In this document: positions 41,902 through 51,451 of the stretch, in pieces
Position numbering within the stretch: position 1 is the first letter of the stretch
How the letters are laid out: the number at the start of each line of letters is the position of its first letter
NCBI GenBank assembly: GCA_040757835.1
Contig: JBFLWJ010000005.1
Location: forward strand, 56,593-110,745
Reading direction: 5' to 3'
DNA length: 54,153 nt
Origin: Actinomycetota bacterium
GTDB taxonomy: Bacteria; Actinomycetota; Geothermincolia; Geothermincolales; RBG-13-55-18
Program-made: the position numbers and the translations under genes
The notes under the pieces: model-generated
The model's input: only the letters and a program-made list of their open reading frames with translations
Told to the model about the DNA's origin: nothing
The model's database searches: none

Positions 41902-41951
41902 TTCACGCGCCGTATCCGAGATTGCGCAACAGGCTCCTGACCCCTTAAACC

Positions 41952-42605
41952 CTAGAAGCCAAGGCTCTCGCCGACCAGGAAGACCTTGTAGTCGGTGATG
42001 ATGGGTTTCTGGCGGATGATGGTGGTGATGCGGCAGATGCTGGAGGGCCTGGTGCAGTCGTAGCACCTGCCCTTCTCCACGCAGGGGGCGTCCGCCTTGT
42101 AGCGGATGGCGTTGGCCGGCGCCGCGACCTCGCGGATGCGCTCGAAGGCCGCGTCCAGGTCGGCCACCAGCTTGTTGTAGCCGGCCACGACGATCACCGT
42201 CCCCGGTCCGAAAGAGAGCCCCGCCACGCGGTTGCCCATGCCGTCGGTGTTCACCAGCTCGCCGCGCATGGTGATGGCGTTGGAGCTGGAGAGGTAGAAG
42301 GGGCTCACCAGCGCCTCCCTGCGTACACGCATGGCCTCGGCGAAGTCCATGCCCTGGTCGTGGGCGTAGACCTGGTTTCCCCGCTCCATCAGGGCCTCCA
42401 GCAGCCCGATCTGGCGCATGGTCCACGAGCCGCCGCACCCCACCGCGGCGTCGGGGGGGATGATCTCAAGCACGGCGCGCACGACCTCCTCGCGGGTGGG
42501 ATAGAAGCGCGCGTCGAAATCCCTCTTTGCGAGGTGCTCCACGGCGTTGGCGCAGCGGACGCGCACGTATTCGCTCCATACCTCGCCCATCTCGGAATAG
42601 CTCAT
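41952..42605 (-). CDS. LUD-domain (LutC/YkgG-like) protein
   Basis: 217 residues. The LUD fold spans nearly the whole length: a helix EEVVRAVLEIIPPDAAVGCGGSWTMRQIGLLEALMERGN, then REALVSPFYLSSSNAITMRGELVNTDGMGNRVAGLSFGPGTVIVVAGYNKLV. The C-terminus has Cys-x6-Cys-x2-Cys-x7-Cys spacing (CVEKGRCYDCTRPSSIC). Relatives act in lactate utilisation or related redox steps, and many stand-alone members are uncharacterised. GAGGAGGAGGC precedes ATG 42605. It lies 116 nt downstream of hgcB on the same strand, but whether it shares the hgc transcript is unclear. Confidence 0.85.
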   Translation of the reverse strand: MSYSEMGEVWSEYVRVRCANAVEHLAKRDFDARFYPTREEVVRAVLEIIPPDAAVGCGGSWTMRQIGLLEALMERGNQVYAHDQGMDFAEAMRVRREALVSPFYLSSSNAITMRGELVNTDGMGNRVAGLSFGPGTVIVVAGYNKLVADLDAAFERIREVAAPANAIRYKADAPCVEKGRCYDCTRPSSICRITTIIRQKPIITDYKVFLVGESLGF

Positions 42606-42721
42606 GCCTCCTCCTCTCCTCCATATATATTCATGGGAATCGGCTACAGGCCTTTAGGATAGCTTTATATCGCTCGGGCGGGAAGCGCCCGCGCCGTTGC
42701 GCCACGCAGTCCAGCGATGTC

Positions 42722-42988
42722 TCAGCAGCAGGCTGCCTCGTCACGGCGGAGCAGGGCCGCCTTGATCATCGCCGTGGCGCACCCCACGTCGCTGTCCACC
42801 TTGATGGCCCCCGCCTCACAGTTCAGGCGGCAGGCGCCGCACTCCATGCAGGAGTCACGGTCCACCAACCTCGCCGGGCCGTCTCCGCCGTTTTCGAAGA
42901 CACCGTGGGGACAGACGACGGCGCAAAGGCCGCAGCGGTTGCACCGGGCCGGGTCGTACTCGAGGGTGTTCACCTTGCTCTTAGCCAT
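42722..42988 (-). CDS. hgcB: Mercury-methylation ferredoxin HgcB
   Basis: 88 residues with two 4Fe-4S clusters: CNRCGLCAVVCP and the HgcB hallmark CMECGACRLNC. After these comes DSDVGCATAMI, and the protein ends in a vicinal Cys pair (DEAACC), as known HgcB proteins do. In the accepted model HgcB reduces the corrinoid of HgcA and its terminal cysteines handle Hg(II) before methylation. ATG 42988 overlaps the hgcA stop by 8 nt (ATGGCTAA) and has GAGG 8 nt upstream, so it is coupled to hgcA. A longer frame from 43009 is possible but lacks such a site. Confidence 0.95.
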   Translation of the reverse strand: MAKSKVNTLEYDPARCNRCGLCAVVCPHGVFENGGDGPARLVDRDSCMECGACRLNCEAGAIKVDSDVGCATAMIKAALLRRDEAACC

Positions 42989-44096
42989 CTTTCTCTCCTC
43001 TAAAGGCATGCGCGACGCGCGCCGCGACGTTCGCGAGCAAGCCGGCGCCGGCCATCCCCGCCATCACCGGGATGTAACGGTTCATCTCCCGCCGCACCCC
43101 GCTGGGCGAGGTGTAGGTGGTGCAGCCGGTGAAATTGAGCCCTATGAACGCGGTCACCGGAGGGAGGGCAAGGGCATAGGATGCCGCCTTGATGGCGCGC
43201 AGGGGCAGCGGCATCGCACCGTCCCTCGCGAGAGAAGCGGCCGCGGCGCCCAGGCCCACCAGGCCGCCCAGGGCAAATCCCTTGAGGCTGAAGTCCTCGC
43301 CCGGCAACCAGGGCAGCAGCAGGGGAAAGGCCACCAGACCGGCGGCCGATGCCGAAGCGATCCCCGCGGCACCGACAGCGTCACCGGCGACAACAGCCAG
43401 GGACGAAGCGCCCGCCGCAACGGGGAAAGCGTTTACCGCCTCGACGGGCACGAGCACCGCCCGGTCGCGCAGGCCGAAGCGGACGCGGCGCATCTCCGGC
43501 GTGGCCTTGCCGCCGTTCGCCATGTTCGCCATGTAATCCTTTATGTCCTCCGCCCGCACCGGGCCGAACTTCACCCGGAACCCCGAGCGCCTGCGCACCT
43601 CGTGGGCGGCGACACCGGTGGCGCACAGCTGCGGCGCGATAAGGGTGCGGTGGGATACGACACCGGCGAGCCCGGTCTTCTCGATCCTCGCCACCAGTTC
43701 CCCGGTGCCGAAGCTGCCCTTGCCGGCGGAACACCATACGTTGACCCCCTTGGTGTCGAGCACCAGTATGTAGGCGTCCATCCCCTCAAGGGCCTGGCGG
43801 AGGGCGTCGAAAGAAAGCCGGTAGTTCGCGCTGACGAACACCGGGGAATCGGGACCCGCGTCGCCGAGGGCGTACAGCCCGGGCCTCACCCTCCATTCGT
43901 TCCGCTTGACGCCGAGGCGCGCCAGCAGGTGGACAAGACGGTCGGCGGCGCCGATCCGCGACGTCGCTATACCTGTTCCCTCCAGGTCCGCGGGACCCGC
44001 GGTATCCGGGGGGCCTCAACAGGTGGGCTTTTCCGCCTCGCAGACAGTGTCGGCACAACCACAGCCCATGGTGGCGGCCTCGTCATGTCCGGTCAT
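42981..44096 (-). CDS. hgcA: Mercury-methylation corrinoid protein HgcA with an in-frame TGA (candidate selenoprotein)
   Basis: Read through TGA codon 27 (44018-44016), this is 371 residues. HgcA evidence: the corrinoid-binding cap motif NVWCSAGKG (Cys about 122; canonical N(V/I)WCAAGK), RPGLYALG, SPVFVSANYRLSFDALR, AAHEVRRRSGFRVKFGPVRAEDIKDYM and EMRRVRF. A C-terminal membrane domain of about five helices includes NFTGCTTYTSPSGVRREM. The frame starts at ATG 44096, where AGGAGG lies at 6-nt spacing. It first encodes a Cys-rich arm (MGCGCADTVCEAEKPTC), then TGA, then GPPDTAGPAD and homologous HgcA sequence. The only in-frame later start, GTG 43889, would remove conserved residues and has GGAGG directly abutting it. 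A SECIS-like hairpin follows the TGA. Alternatives are a sequencing error at a Cys codon or a separate 26-codon leader. It transfers methyl from corrinoid to Hg(II) at the inner membrane. Confidence 0.9.
43978..44013 (-). promoter_or_regulatory. Candidate bacterial SECIS hairpin in hgcA
   Basis: Starting 2 nt after the TGA: a lower stem CCCCCCGGAU with ACCUGGAGGG (one G-U, two mismatches), a bulged A, an upper stem CCGCG/CGCGG and apical loop GGUCC (43997-43993). The GGUC begins exactly 18 nt after the TGA, matching the loop sequence and spacing that I recall for the E. coli fdhF SECIS. No energy calculation was done. Confidence 0.6.
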
Positions 44097-44106
44097 CTCT
44101 CTCCTC

Positions 44107-44376
44107 CTAAGCTATAATGTCCTTCATCATCGGACCCAGCACTCCCTTGACCATCTCGGTGAGCGACTCCACCTTGATGAGGGAGATGCAGCAGACCTCC
44201 CCTTCCCTCTCGTGGCTGACGACGGCCAGCTTGTCGCCGGGGCCGATTCCGGCGCGCGTCCGGAGCTCCTTGGGCAGGACCATCTGCCCCCGTTCGTCGA
44301 CGCTGAGGATGGACTCCACCCTCGAGTTGGCCCCGTCTCGCGAAACAGCGCAGCAGTCGGTCTCCTTTTTGCCCAT
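44107..44376 (-). CDS. AbrB-family regulator at the head of the hgc operon (HgcC-like)
   Basis: 89 residues. The SpoVT/AbrB swapped-hairpin DNA-binding domain is at about 24-60 (ESILSVDERGQMVLPKELRTRAGIGPGDKLAVVSH). It is flanked by a Cys pair near the start (DCCAVS) and another after the domain (EVCCISLIKVESLTEMVKGVLGPMMKDI). The cysteine pairs suggest metal or thiol sensing, an inference. As I recall, a gene of this type commonly accompanies hgcAB and is called HgcC in some annotations. Its stop codon (44109-44107) overlaps the hgcA ribosome binding site. A consensus promoter with a dyad downstream drives it, so it probably regulates its own operon. Confidence 0.85.
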   Translation of the reverse strand: MGKKETDCCAVSRDGANSRVESILSVDERGQMVLPKELRTRAGIGPGDKLAVVSHEREGEVCCISLIKVESLTEMVKGVLGPMMKDIIA

Positions 44377-44391
44377 GGGTCCGTCCTTTTC

Positions 44392-44418
44392 TATCAGCTA
44401 ATTCAGATGTTACTGATA
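44392..44418. promoter_or_regulatory. Dyad between the hgc promoter and first start codon
   Basis: TATCAG (44392-44397) and CTGATA (44413-44418) form an inverted repeat with a 15-nt spacer that contains further CAG/CTG half-sites. It lies just downstream of the predicted transcription start, a place where repressors usually bind. A candidate operator for the AbrB-like protein. Confidence 0.4.
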
Positions 44419-44424
44419 TGCCTG

Positions 44425-44453
44425 ATTATGTGCTCCCCACGGCCATATGTCAA
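44425..44453 (-). promoter_or_regulatory. Consensus promoter of the hgc operon
   Basis: On the minus strand a perfect TTGACA (44453-44448), a 17-nt spacer and CATAAT (44430-44425, one mismatch to TATAAT). This is the best sigma-70-type promoter in the window. It would start transcription about 40 nt before the AbrB-family gene. Confidence 0.75.
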
Positions 44454-44494
44454 GGCGGGCGGCCGCCGCATGCGCCGCCCCGATATGGCGGGGA

Positions 44495-44519
44495 GGGCCG
44501 CACCGCCACGGTGCGGTCC
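44495..44519 (+). terminator. Hairpin in the intergenic region between hgc and the MtaA-like gene
   Basis: GGGCCGCACCG and CGGTGCGGTCC pair over 11 bp (one G-T) around a CCA loop, followed by TTTACTTG. No plus-strand gene lies upstream for several kb. It may protect against read-through, or be part of the leader of the plus-strand gene if transcription starts further up. Confidence 0.4.
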
Positions 44520-44608
44520 TTTACTTGTGCGGTTTTAAGCCGATAACAGGTATAGTGTCAGGACATGACGGGCCGGCGGGCCCGCAGGCGAATGACGGGA
44601 GAGAGACC

Positions 44609-45625
44609 TTGAACCGGCGCGATATCCTCATGGCCGCCCTGTCCGGGCAGAGCACTCCCCGCTTTCCCGTGCTCGGCCCGGGCGGCTTGATCAACGTGCT
44701 CACCCGTACCGTCCTGGACCGTTTCGGTATCCCCCTCCCGGCCGCGCATTACAGCGGGGTGATGATGGCGGAGCTGGCCGCCGCGGCCTACGACATGGCC
44801 GGCTTCGACAACATCGGCGTGCCCTTGTGCCTGACCGTGGAGGCCGAGGCGCTGGGGGCCAAGGTCTTTATCGGGGACAGCACGGCGCTGCCGCGCATCG
44901 TCGCCTTTCCGGAGCTGCCCCTGGAGGAGATCATGGCCAAGTCCCTCTCCGGCCTGCTCCAGCACGGGCGCGTGCCCCAGGTGCTGCGCTCCATCGAGCT
45001 CTTGAGCGAGATGCGCCGCGGCATCCCCATCATCGGCAACATCGCGGGCCCTGCCACCCTGGCCGCATCCCTCATCCGCCCCTCCGCCATGATCGAGCTG
45101 GTCAACCGGGACCCGGGTTTTCTCAACCGGCTGCTGGAGGGGATGGTGTCCTTTCTCTGCTCCTACGCCGAGGCCATGGTGGAGAAGGGCGCCTCCATCA
45201 TCATGATCCACGAGCCCGCCGCGAGGTCCGGCTCCTACACGGGCTTCGACCTCTTCCACAACGTCCTTCCCTATTTCAACGAACTTAGCCGTTACGCGCA
45301 CCTGGGCGGCGCCAAGGTCATCCTCCACGTCTGCGGCGGCCGCATGGACCAGGTGAGGATGTGCCGTGAGGCCGACGTGGACGCCTTTTCATTCGAGGCC
45401 GAGGTCCACCCGGGCGAGGCCCACGCCGTTCTGCGCAAGCCCATTATCGGCACCGTCCCCTCCTCGCTGGTGCACTACTTCCCGCCGGAGATGGTGCTCG
45501 AGGAGACCCTGATGGCGGTGAGGAACGGGGCGGCCATCATGTCTCCGCCCTGCGGCCTGGGTCTGGACACCCCTTTTCAGAACCTGCGCATCATGAAGGA
45601 GGCCTCCCACCGCTTCGGCGTGTGA
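44609..45625 (+). CDS. MtaA/CmuA-like corrinoid methyltransferase (URO-D family)
   Basis: 338 residues, the length of MtaA (methylcobamide:CoM methyltransferase). It starts LNRRDILMAALSGQSTPRFPVLGPGG and contains the zinc site His-x-Cys in KVILHVCGGRMDQVRM. The third ligand is in IMSPPCGLGLDTPFQNL, so all three expected residues are present, unlike the paralogue at 37139. Such enzymes move methyl groups between a corrinoid protein and a thiol or other acceptor. The start is TTG 44609 with GGGAG 6 nt upstream. It is divergent from the hgc operon, whose HgcA is a corrinoid protein, so a shared methyl-transfer role is possible but unproven. Confidence 0.85.
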   Translation: MNRRDILMAALSGQSTPRFPVLGPGGLINVLTRTVLDRFGIPLPAAHYSGVMMAELAAAAYDMAGFDNIGVPLCLTVEAEALGAKVFIGDSTALPRIVAFPELPLEEIMAKSLSGLLQHGRVPQVLRSIELLSEMRRGIPIIGNIAGPATLAASLIRPSAMIELVNRDPGFLNRLLEGMVSFLCSYAEAMVEKGASIIMIHEPAARSGSYTGFDLFHNVLPYFNELSRYAHLGGAKVILHVCGGRMDQVRMCREADVDAFSFEAEVHPGEAHAVLRKPIIGTVPSSLVHYFPPEMVLEETLMAVRNGAAIMSPPCGLGLDTPFQNLRIMKEASHRFGV

Positions 45626-45626
45626 G

Positions 45627-46622
45627 CTACGGGTACCCCAGGGTCATCTCTTCTCCCCCCAGGCGGCGCAGGCGTATGGCATCGTCGATGACCAGGTAGG
45701 TCATCCCGGTCTCGTCCCCGGACCCCTCCACCCAACAACCGCTGTTGACCAGCAGCAGCGGGGCCCCGCCGACCGCGATGCGGGAGAAACCGGCGCGGTG
45801 GGTATGGCCGAAGACGAAGACGTCGGGTATGAAGCCGGGCAGGAAGTCGCGCAGCAGCTCCTCCGCCTCGCCGTTGTTCTGCTGTACGCTGGTGAGGCGG
45901 CGTGGGCTCCCCCCCGATCTCGACTGGAAACGCAGCAGGCGGGCGAAGAAGCGCAAGCATGCGTAGAAGCGGTACTCCCACTCACGCAGCTCCGCCACGT
46001 GAGCCGTCTGCGTCAGCAGCTCGAAGAAGGGCTTGTTGAGGCGGTCGATATCGGAGAGGGCCACTCCGCGCGCTCTCCCGAGCATCCAGCGCGCCAGCCA
46101 CGCCGTCTTGGCCCACCAGAAGGAGGCGCTGAAGAAATCGAGGTGGTGCCCGTGCATGAAGAGGACGGACCTGCCGCCCACCTCGACGCGCAGCAGCGGG
46201 TAGTGCACCCACAGGGGGAGGTCCTCGAACAGGCAAATCCTCTCGCTGCAGGACTCCTCCTGCACCAAGCCCAGGGAGACGCCCTCTACCTCCTCCCATC
46301 CCGCTTCCCGCCGCGCCCGCCGGTCCTCGCAGGCCGTCCAGAGGTGATAGTCGTGGTTGCCGGCGACGAACACGCATTCGCGTGGGGCCTCCCAGGCGGA
46401 GAGGGCGCGGAAGAACGGAGCGCCCGCCGCCGCGGCAGCGCCGAAGCCGCTGCTCCACAGGTCCCAGATGTCCCCCAGCAGTACTAGCAGGTCGATCTCT
46501 CCAGCCTGCCCGAGCTCGGCGAGGAGGCGCCGCACCAGGTCCTCACGCGTGAGCAGCGCGCTGCCGTCGCCGAAATGGCAATCGCTGAGCACTACCAGGC
46601 GCCGCAGTCCTTTTTCGCTCAT
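45627..46622 (-). CDS. Calcineurin-like metallophosphoesterase
   Basis: 331 residues with the five metallophosphoesterase motifs: LSDCHFGDG, LVLLGDIWDLW, VFVAGNHDYHLW, LFMHGHHLD and VFGHTHRAGFS. The layout is LpxH-like (UDP-2,3-diacylglucosamine hydrolase group), but no other lipid A genes are near and the organism looks Gram-positive in type. The substrate is therefore open. A Trp/Phe-rich segment in the middle (FFSASFWWAKTAWLARWML) may contact membrane. ATG 46622 has GGAGG 6 nt upstream. Its stop is 1 nt from the stop of the convergent MtaA-like gene. Confidence 0.88.
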   Translation of the reverse strand: MSEKGLRRLVVLSDCHFGDGSALLTREDLVRRLLAELGQAGEIDLLVLLGDIWDLWSSGFGAAAAAGAPFFRALSAWEAPRECVFVAGNHDYHLWTACEDRRARREAGWEEVEGVSLGLVQEESCSERICLFEDLPLWVHYPLLRVEVGGRSVLFMHGHHLDFFSASFWWAKTAWLARWMLGRARGVALSDIDRLNKPFFELLTQTAHVAELREWEYRFYACLRFFARLLRFQSRSGGSPRRLTSVQQNNGEAEELLRDFLPGFIPDVFVFGHTHRAGFSRIAVGGAPLLLVNSGCWVEGSGDETGMTYLVIDDAIRLRRLGGEEMTLGYP

Positions 46623-46728
46623 CCCTGCCCTCCTCGTATCCCCATCTGCCCCGGATAGATCTCCAGGTACAGGATAACAGGTCCACCGCCGAGAAAGGAT
46701 CGTCCTGTTGCGCGGAGACGCCTTGAGA

Positions 46729-46734
46729 TATAAT
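46729..46734 (+). promoter_or_regulatory. TATAAT -10 box upstream of cysteine synthase
   Basis: TATAAT with weak TTGCGC (46708-46713, 15-nt spacer) or CTGTTG (18-nt spacer) as -35 candidates. Confidence 0.45.
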
Positions 46735-46800
46735 CTCGATTGACCGGTGAATAGGCCAGGCGGACAGGGCCGCCGTGCAGTGGAAAGACGGGACTGGTCC

Positions 46801-47751
46801 ATGGAAACAGGGAAAGGGGCGCTCGACCTCATCGGCCGGACGCCGGTGGTGCGTCTCACCAAGGTGACTCCCCGCAATCCCCGCGTGGAGATTTTCGCCA
46901 AGATGGAGGGATATAATCCCTGTTCGTCCGTGAAGGACCGCATCGCCAGGTACATGATCGAGGGCGCCGAGGAGCGGGGCGAGCTCACCTGCGACAAGGC
47001 CATCATCGAGGCCTCCAGCGGCAACACCGGCATCGGGTTGGCCATGGTCGCCGCACACAAGGGTTACCGCCTCAAGATCATCATGCCCGAGTCCATGAGC
47101 GTGGAGCGGCGGCGCGTCATGCAGGCCTTCGGGGCGGAGGTGGTGCTCACCCCCAGCGCGGAGGGCATGAACGGGGCCATAGCCCTGGCGGAGGAGATGG
47201 GGAAGGACGCCCGTTACTATCACACGAATCAATACGCCAACCCCGATAACGTGCGGGCCCATTACGAAGGCACGGGGGCCGAGATCCTGGAACAGGTCGA
47301 GGGGATCGATGCCCTGGTGGCGGGCCTGGGCACCGGGGGGACCATCATGGGCGTGGGCAGGAGGTTGCGTGAGGCCTACCGGGACCTGCGTATCGTGGGG
47401 GTTGAGCCCTATCCCAACTCGCTCATCCAGGGCCTGCGCAACCTGCAGGAGTTCGTCCCCCCCATCTTGGACCTCTCCATCATGGACGAGAAGGTGAACG
47501 TGGAGGACGGCTGCGCCTTCAACACCGTGCGCGTGCTCGCCAATATCGAGGGGCTTTTCGTGGGGATATCCTCGGGCGCTGCGGTTCACGCCGCCCTGCA
47601 GGTCGCGGACGAGATGGACGCGGGCAGGATCGTGGTCATCCTCCCCGACCGCGGCGACCGTTACCTGAGCACCGACTGTTTCACCTGCACCAACCTGGAA
47701 TGCGTATACCGGGACTTCCTGCAATCCCTGCGGGCTGGACATGAAAAATAG
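46801..47751 (+). CDS. cysK: Cysteine synthase (O-acetylserine sulfhydrylase family)
   Basis: 316 residues, PLP fold-type II. LIGRTPVVRLTKV at the N-terminus, PLP lysine in NPCSSVKDRIA, the substrate loop EASSGNTGIGLAM, phosphate-binding GLGTGGTIMG and GISSGAAVHAAL near the end. It makes cysteine from O-acetylserine (or a related activated serine) and sulfide. CysK and CysM cannot be told apart here. An extra Cys pair near the C-terminus (FTCTNLECVYRDF) is notable. ATG 46801 matches the usual family start; GTG 46747 would add 18 residues. No serine acetyltransferase is adjacent. Confidence 0.92.
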   Translation: METGKGALDLIGRTPVVRLTKVTPRNPRVEIFAKMEGYNPCSSVKDRIARYMIEGAEERGELTCDKAIIEASSGNTGIGLAMVAAHKGYRLKIIMPESMSVERRRVMQAFGAEVVLTPSAEGMNGAIALAEEMGKDARYYHTNQYANPDNVRAHYEGTGAEILEQVEGIDALVAGLGTGGTIMGVGRRLREAYRDLRIVGVEPYPNSLIQGLRNLQEFVPPILDLSIMDEKVNVEDGCAFNTVRVLANIEGLFVGISSGAAVHAALQVADEMDAGRIVVILPDRGDRYLSTDCFTCTNLECVYRDFLQSLRAGHEK

Positions 47752-47857
47752 CTGCTAGGCATCCCTATAGGAACTCATCCCAGCCGCCGATTAATCCATT
47801 GAATGCGTTGAATCCGGTTATTATCTCCTTCCTTTTGCGAAGGGACGAGGAGGAGCA

Positions 47858-49537
<1,680 letters not shown>

Positions 49538-49538
49538 G

Positions 49539-49883
49539 CTACTGTATGGCCGCGATGGCCTCCTCGAGTCCCGGGTAGAACTCGATGATCTTCTCGAACT
49601 GCGCCACCTCGAAGAGCTCGCTCACCATCTCGGAGGCCCTGGCGATGACCAGCTTCCCGCCCTGCTTTTCCGCGCGCTTGTAGGCGTCGATGATCACCGA
49701 GAGGCCGCCGCTCGAGAAATAGCTGGCGTACTGCATATCCAGGACGATGCGGTTGATGCCCTGCTTGAAGATGAGGTTGATGAAGGCGAAGAACTCCTCG
49801 AGGTTGGTCGTGTCCACTACCCCTTCCAGCTCGATGACCGCTTTGCCGCTCCCCGGCTCGAGCTCGTTAACCCTCCAGGCCAT
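49539..49883 (-). CDS. STAS-domain anti-sigma factor antagonist
   Basis: 114 residues, a single STAS domain of the SpoIIAA/RsbV type (AVIELEGVVDTTNLEEFFAFINLIFKQGINRIVLDMQYASYFSSGGLSVIIDAYKRAEKQGGKLVIA). The phosphorylatable Ser is expected in the YFSSGGLSVI segment. Such proteins bind and release anti-sigma kinases in partner-switching. No kinase or sigma gene is adjacent. ATG 49883 lies inside the end of the upstream gene (17-nt overlap), so the two are probably co-translated. It converges on pilB with 1 nt between stops. Confidence 0.9.
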   Translation of the reverse strand: MAWRVNELEPGSGKAVIELEGVVDTTNLEEFFAFINLIFKQGINRIVLDMQYASYFSSGGLSVIIDAYKRAEKQGGKLVIARASEMVSELFEVAQFEKIIEFYPGLEEAIAAIQ

Positions 49884-51330
49884 GGCTCGCTTCCTTCTCC
49901 TCCGGCACCTGTCCCCTGAGGGCGTGCCAGACCTGGAAAAATATCTCCGGGATAGGGGGCATGCCGAAACCCACGATGAAGGCGGTGAGGGCGGGCAGCA
50001 GCAGCAGCCAGATGAAGGCCATCGGGAACATGGCATCGATTACGTTTTTCATGATCTCGGCCCCGTTCTCCCACAGGAACCGGAATGAGATGAGGTCGAA
50101 GAAGATGGTGCGGAAAGCGCTATACTTGGTGACGATCAGGAACCAGTGCAGGAACTCCCCGATGAAGAGGGCGAAGAAGGTGGTCAGGGCGGCCTGCACG
50201 GCCAGCTTGGTGCTGTGCTTCTTGCCCGCCTTCCACCAGAAGGCCAGGCCCAGGATAAGACCTACGAGCACGGCATGTATGCCGTATTCCTGATCCTTGG
50301 GGACGAGATAAGCATTGGGGACAGCCCAAAGCACCGCTCCCGCCAGGAGCATAAGAGCGATGAACAGTGCGGCCCTCCACCAGGAACCAGCGATGAGAGT
50401 GTACTCGGAGGAGCGGGGCTGGGCCAGGAAAGACCAGCGCTCAGCGTCCCTCTCCTTCGGCGGCTTCTCCCGGGCGGCAAGGGCACGCTCAGCCCTCTTC
50501 TCACGGCGGGCGGCAGACCTCTCCTCGCGTGCCGCCCTGGCCGGCGGCGCCGTGTGGACCGCGGCCGGGGGCTCCGGTTGCGCGGGAGCCTCCGGCCCCC
50601 TGTCCGCCACCGCCGGCTGCGGGACGGCCCCTGCATCCGTTGAGAGCAGCGTGGACATGACATCCTGCAGCAACCGGTCCTCTGACGGGGCGTCCTTGGC
50701 CCGTGGGACCTCCCGGGGTGACTGCGCCTCCACGCTCCCCCCCGCGGGGGGGACCGCGGGTATGTCCTCGACGGCGTGGACCGCGGCGGGCTCCTGCGTG
50801 GGGGGCTCCTGTGCGGCCCCCGCCGGTTGGGGGGCGGCGGCTCCGTCGTGGCGTGGGCGCTTGCCCAGCCGCCTGGTCCCTGAGGCGATCTGGCTGAAGT
50901 CATCGTCCGGGCCACGGGAGAGGAAGTCCTCGCTGGGCGGCTCGGGGGGCGCGGCCGGCGCCTTGACCTGCTTGTCCCTGCCCCGCCTCCCGGCGGCCCT
51001 TTTCTTCTCCCGCGGGGCCGCGACGGTCCCGACCGTATCGTCATCGAAGGGGGCCGGCTGCGGTGGCCGTGACGGCTCCGCTGCTTTCCCCGGCGACGGT
51101 GGCTTCTCCGACCCCTCTCCGGGGAGCGAGGACACGGGCGCCGCGCCCGGTACCCTTGTCTCCTCCTCGGGCTCGGTGAACTCCCGCGCGATCTCGTTCA
51201 GCTTGCGCCGGTAGCAGTCGGGGCAGAGGGTGGTCTGGTCCGTCTCCCGCACGCATTCTATGCAGAAACCCGTGCCGCAATCCTTGCACGAGGACACCAC
51301 CCGCTTGTTGGGATGCCAGGGGCAGTTCAA
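49867..51330 (-). CDS. B-box zinc-finger membrane protein
   Basis: 487 residues in three parts. The N-terminus has a B-box-like zinc finger (CPWHPNKRVVSSCKDCGTGFC...CPDCYRRK, residues about 3-44). Then comes a 260-residue Pro/Ala/Arg-rich, presumably disordered, linker with highly basic stretches. The C-terminal 190 residues contain five or so membrane helices (LFIALMLLAGAVLWAVPNAY; HAVLVGLILGLAFWW; AALTTFFALFIGEFLHWFLIV; FIWLLLLPALTAFIVGF). The combination recalls bacterial B-box/Yip1-type membrane proteins of unknown role. It precedes and overlaps a STAS gene, which hints at a signalling link. Confidence 0.75.
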   Translation of the reverse strand: MNCPWHPNKRVVSSCKDCGTGFCIECVRETDQTTLCPDCYRRKLNEIAREFTEPEEETRVPGAAPVSSLPGEGSEKPPSPGKAAEPSRPPQPAPFDDDTVGTVAAPREKKRAAGRRGRDKQVKAPAAPPEPPSEDFLSRGPDDDFSQIASGTRRLGKRPRHDGAAAPQPAGAAQEPPTQEPAAVHAVEDIPAVPPAGGSVEAQSPREVPRAKDAPSEDRLLQDVMSTLLSTDAGAVPQPAVADRGPEAPAQPEPPAAVHTAPPARAAREERSAARREKRAERALAAREKPPKERDAERWSFLAQPRSSEYTLIAGSWWRAALFIALMLLAGAVLWAVPNAYLVPKDQEYGIHAVLVGLILGLAFWWKAGKKHSTKLAVQAALTTFFALFIGEFLHWFLIVTKYSAFRTIFFDLISFRFLWENGAEIMKNVIDAMFPMAFIWLLLLPALTAFIVGFGMPPIPEIFFQVWHALRGQVPEEKEASHGLEG

Positions 51331-51451
51331 GCCCGCACCTCCATAACGTCGTGAAACATATACAGCTTACGTCGGCCTGTCCGCTTAATATATTAACCCA
51401 AATAGGGAAACGATGGCTTGCTGCCGGCAAACCAGCCGTGCGGCCGCTCCG

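Noticed and set aside
43889..43891. GTG 43889 as the start of hgcA
   Set aside because: It would remove conserved HgcA residues preceding RPGLYALG, and the GGAGG directly abutting it leaves no spacer.
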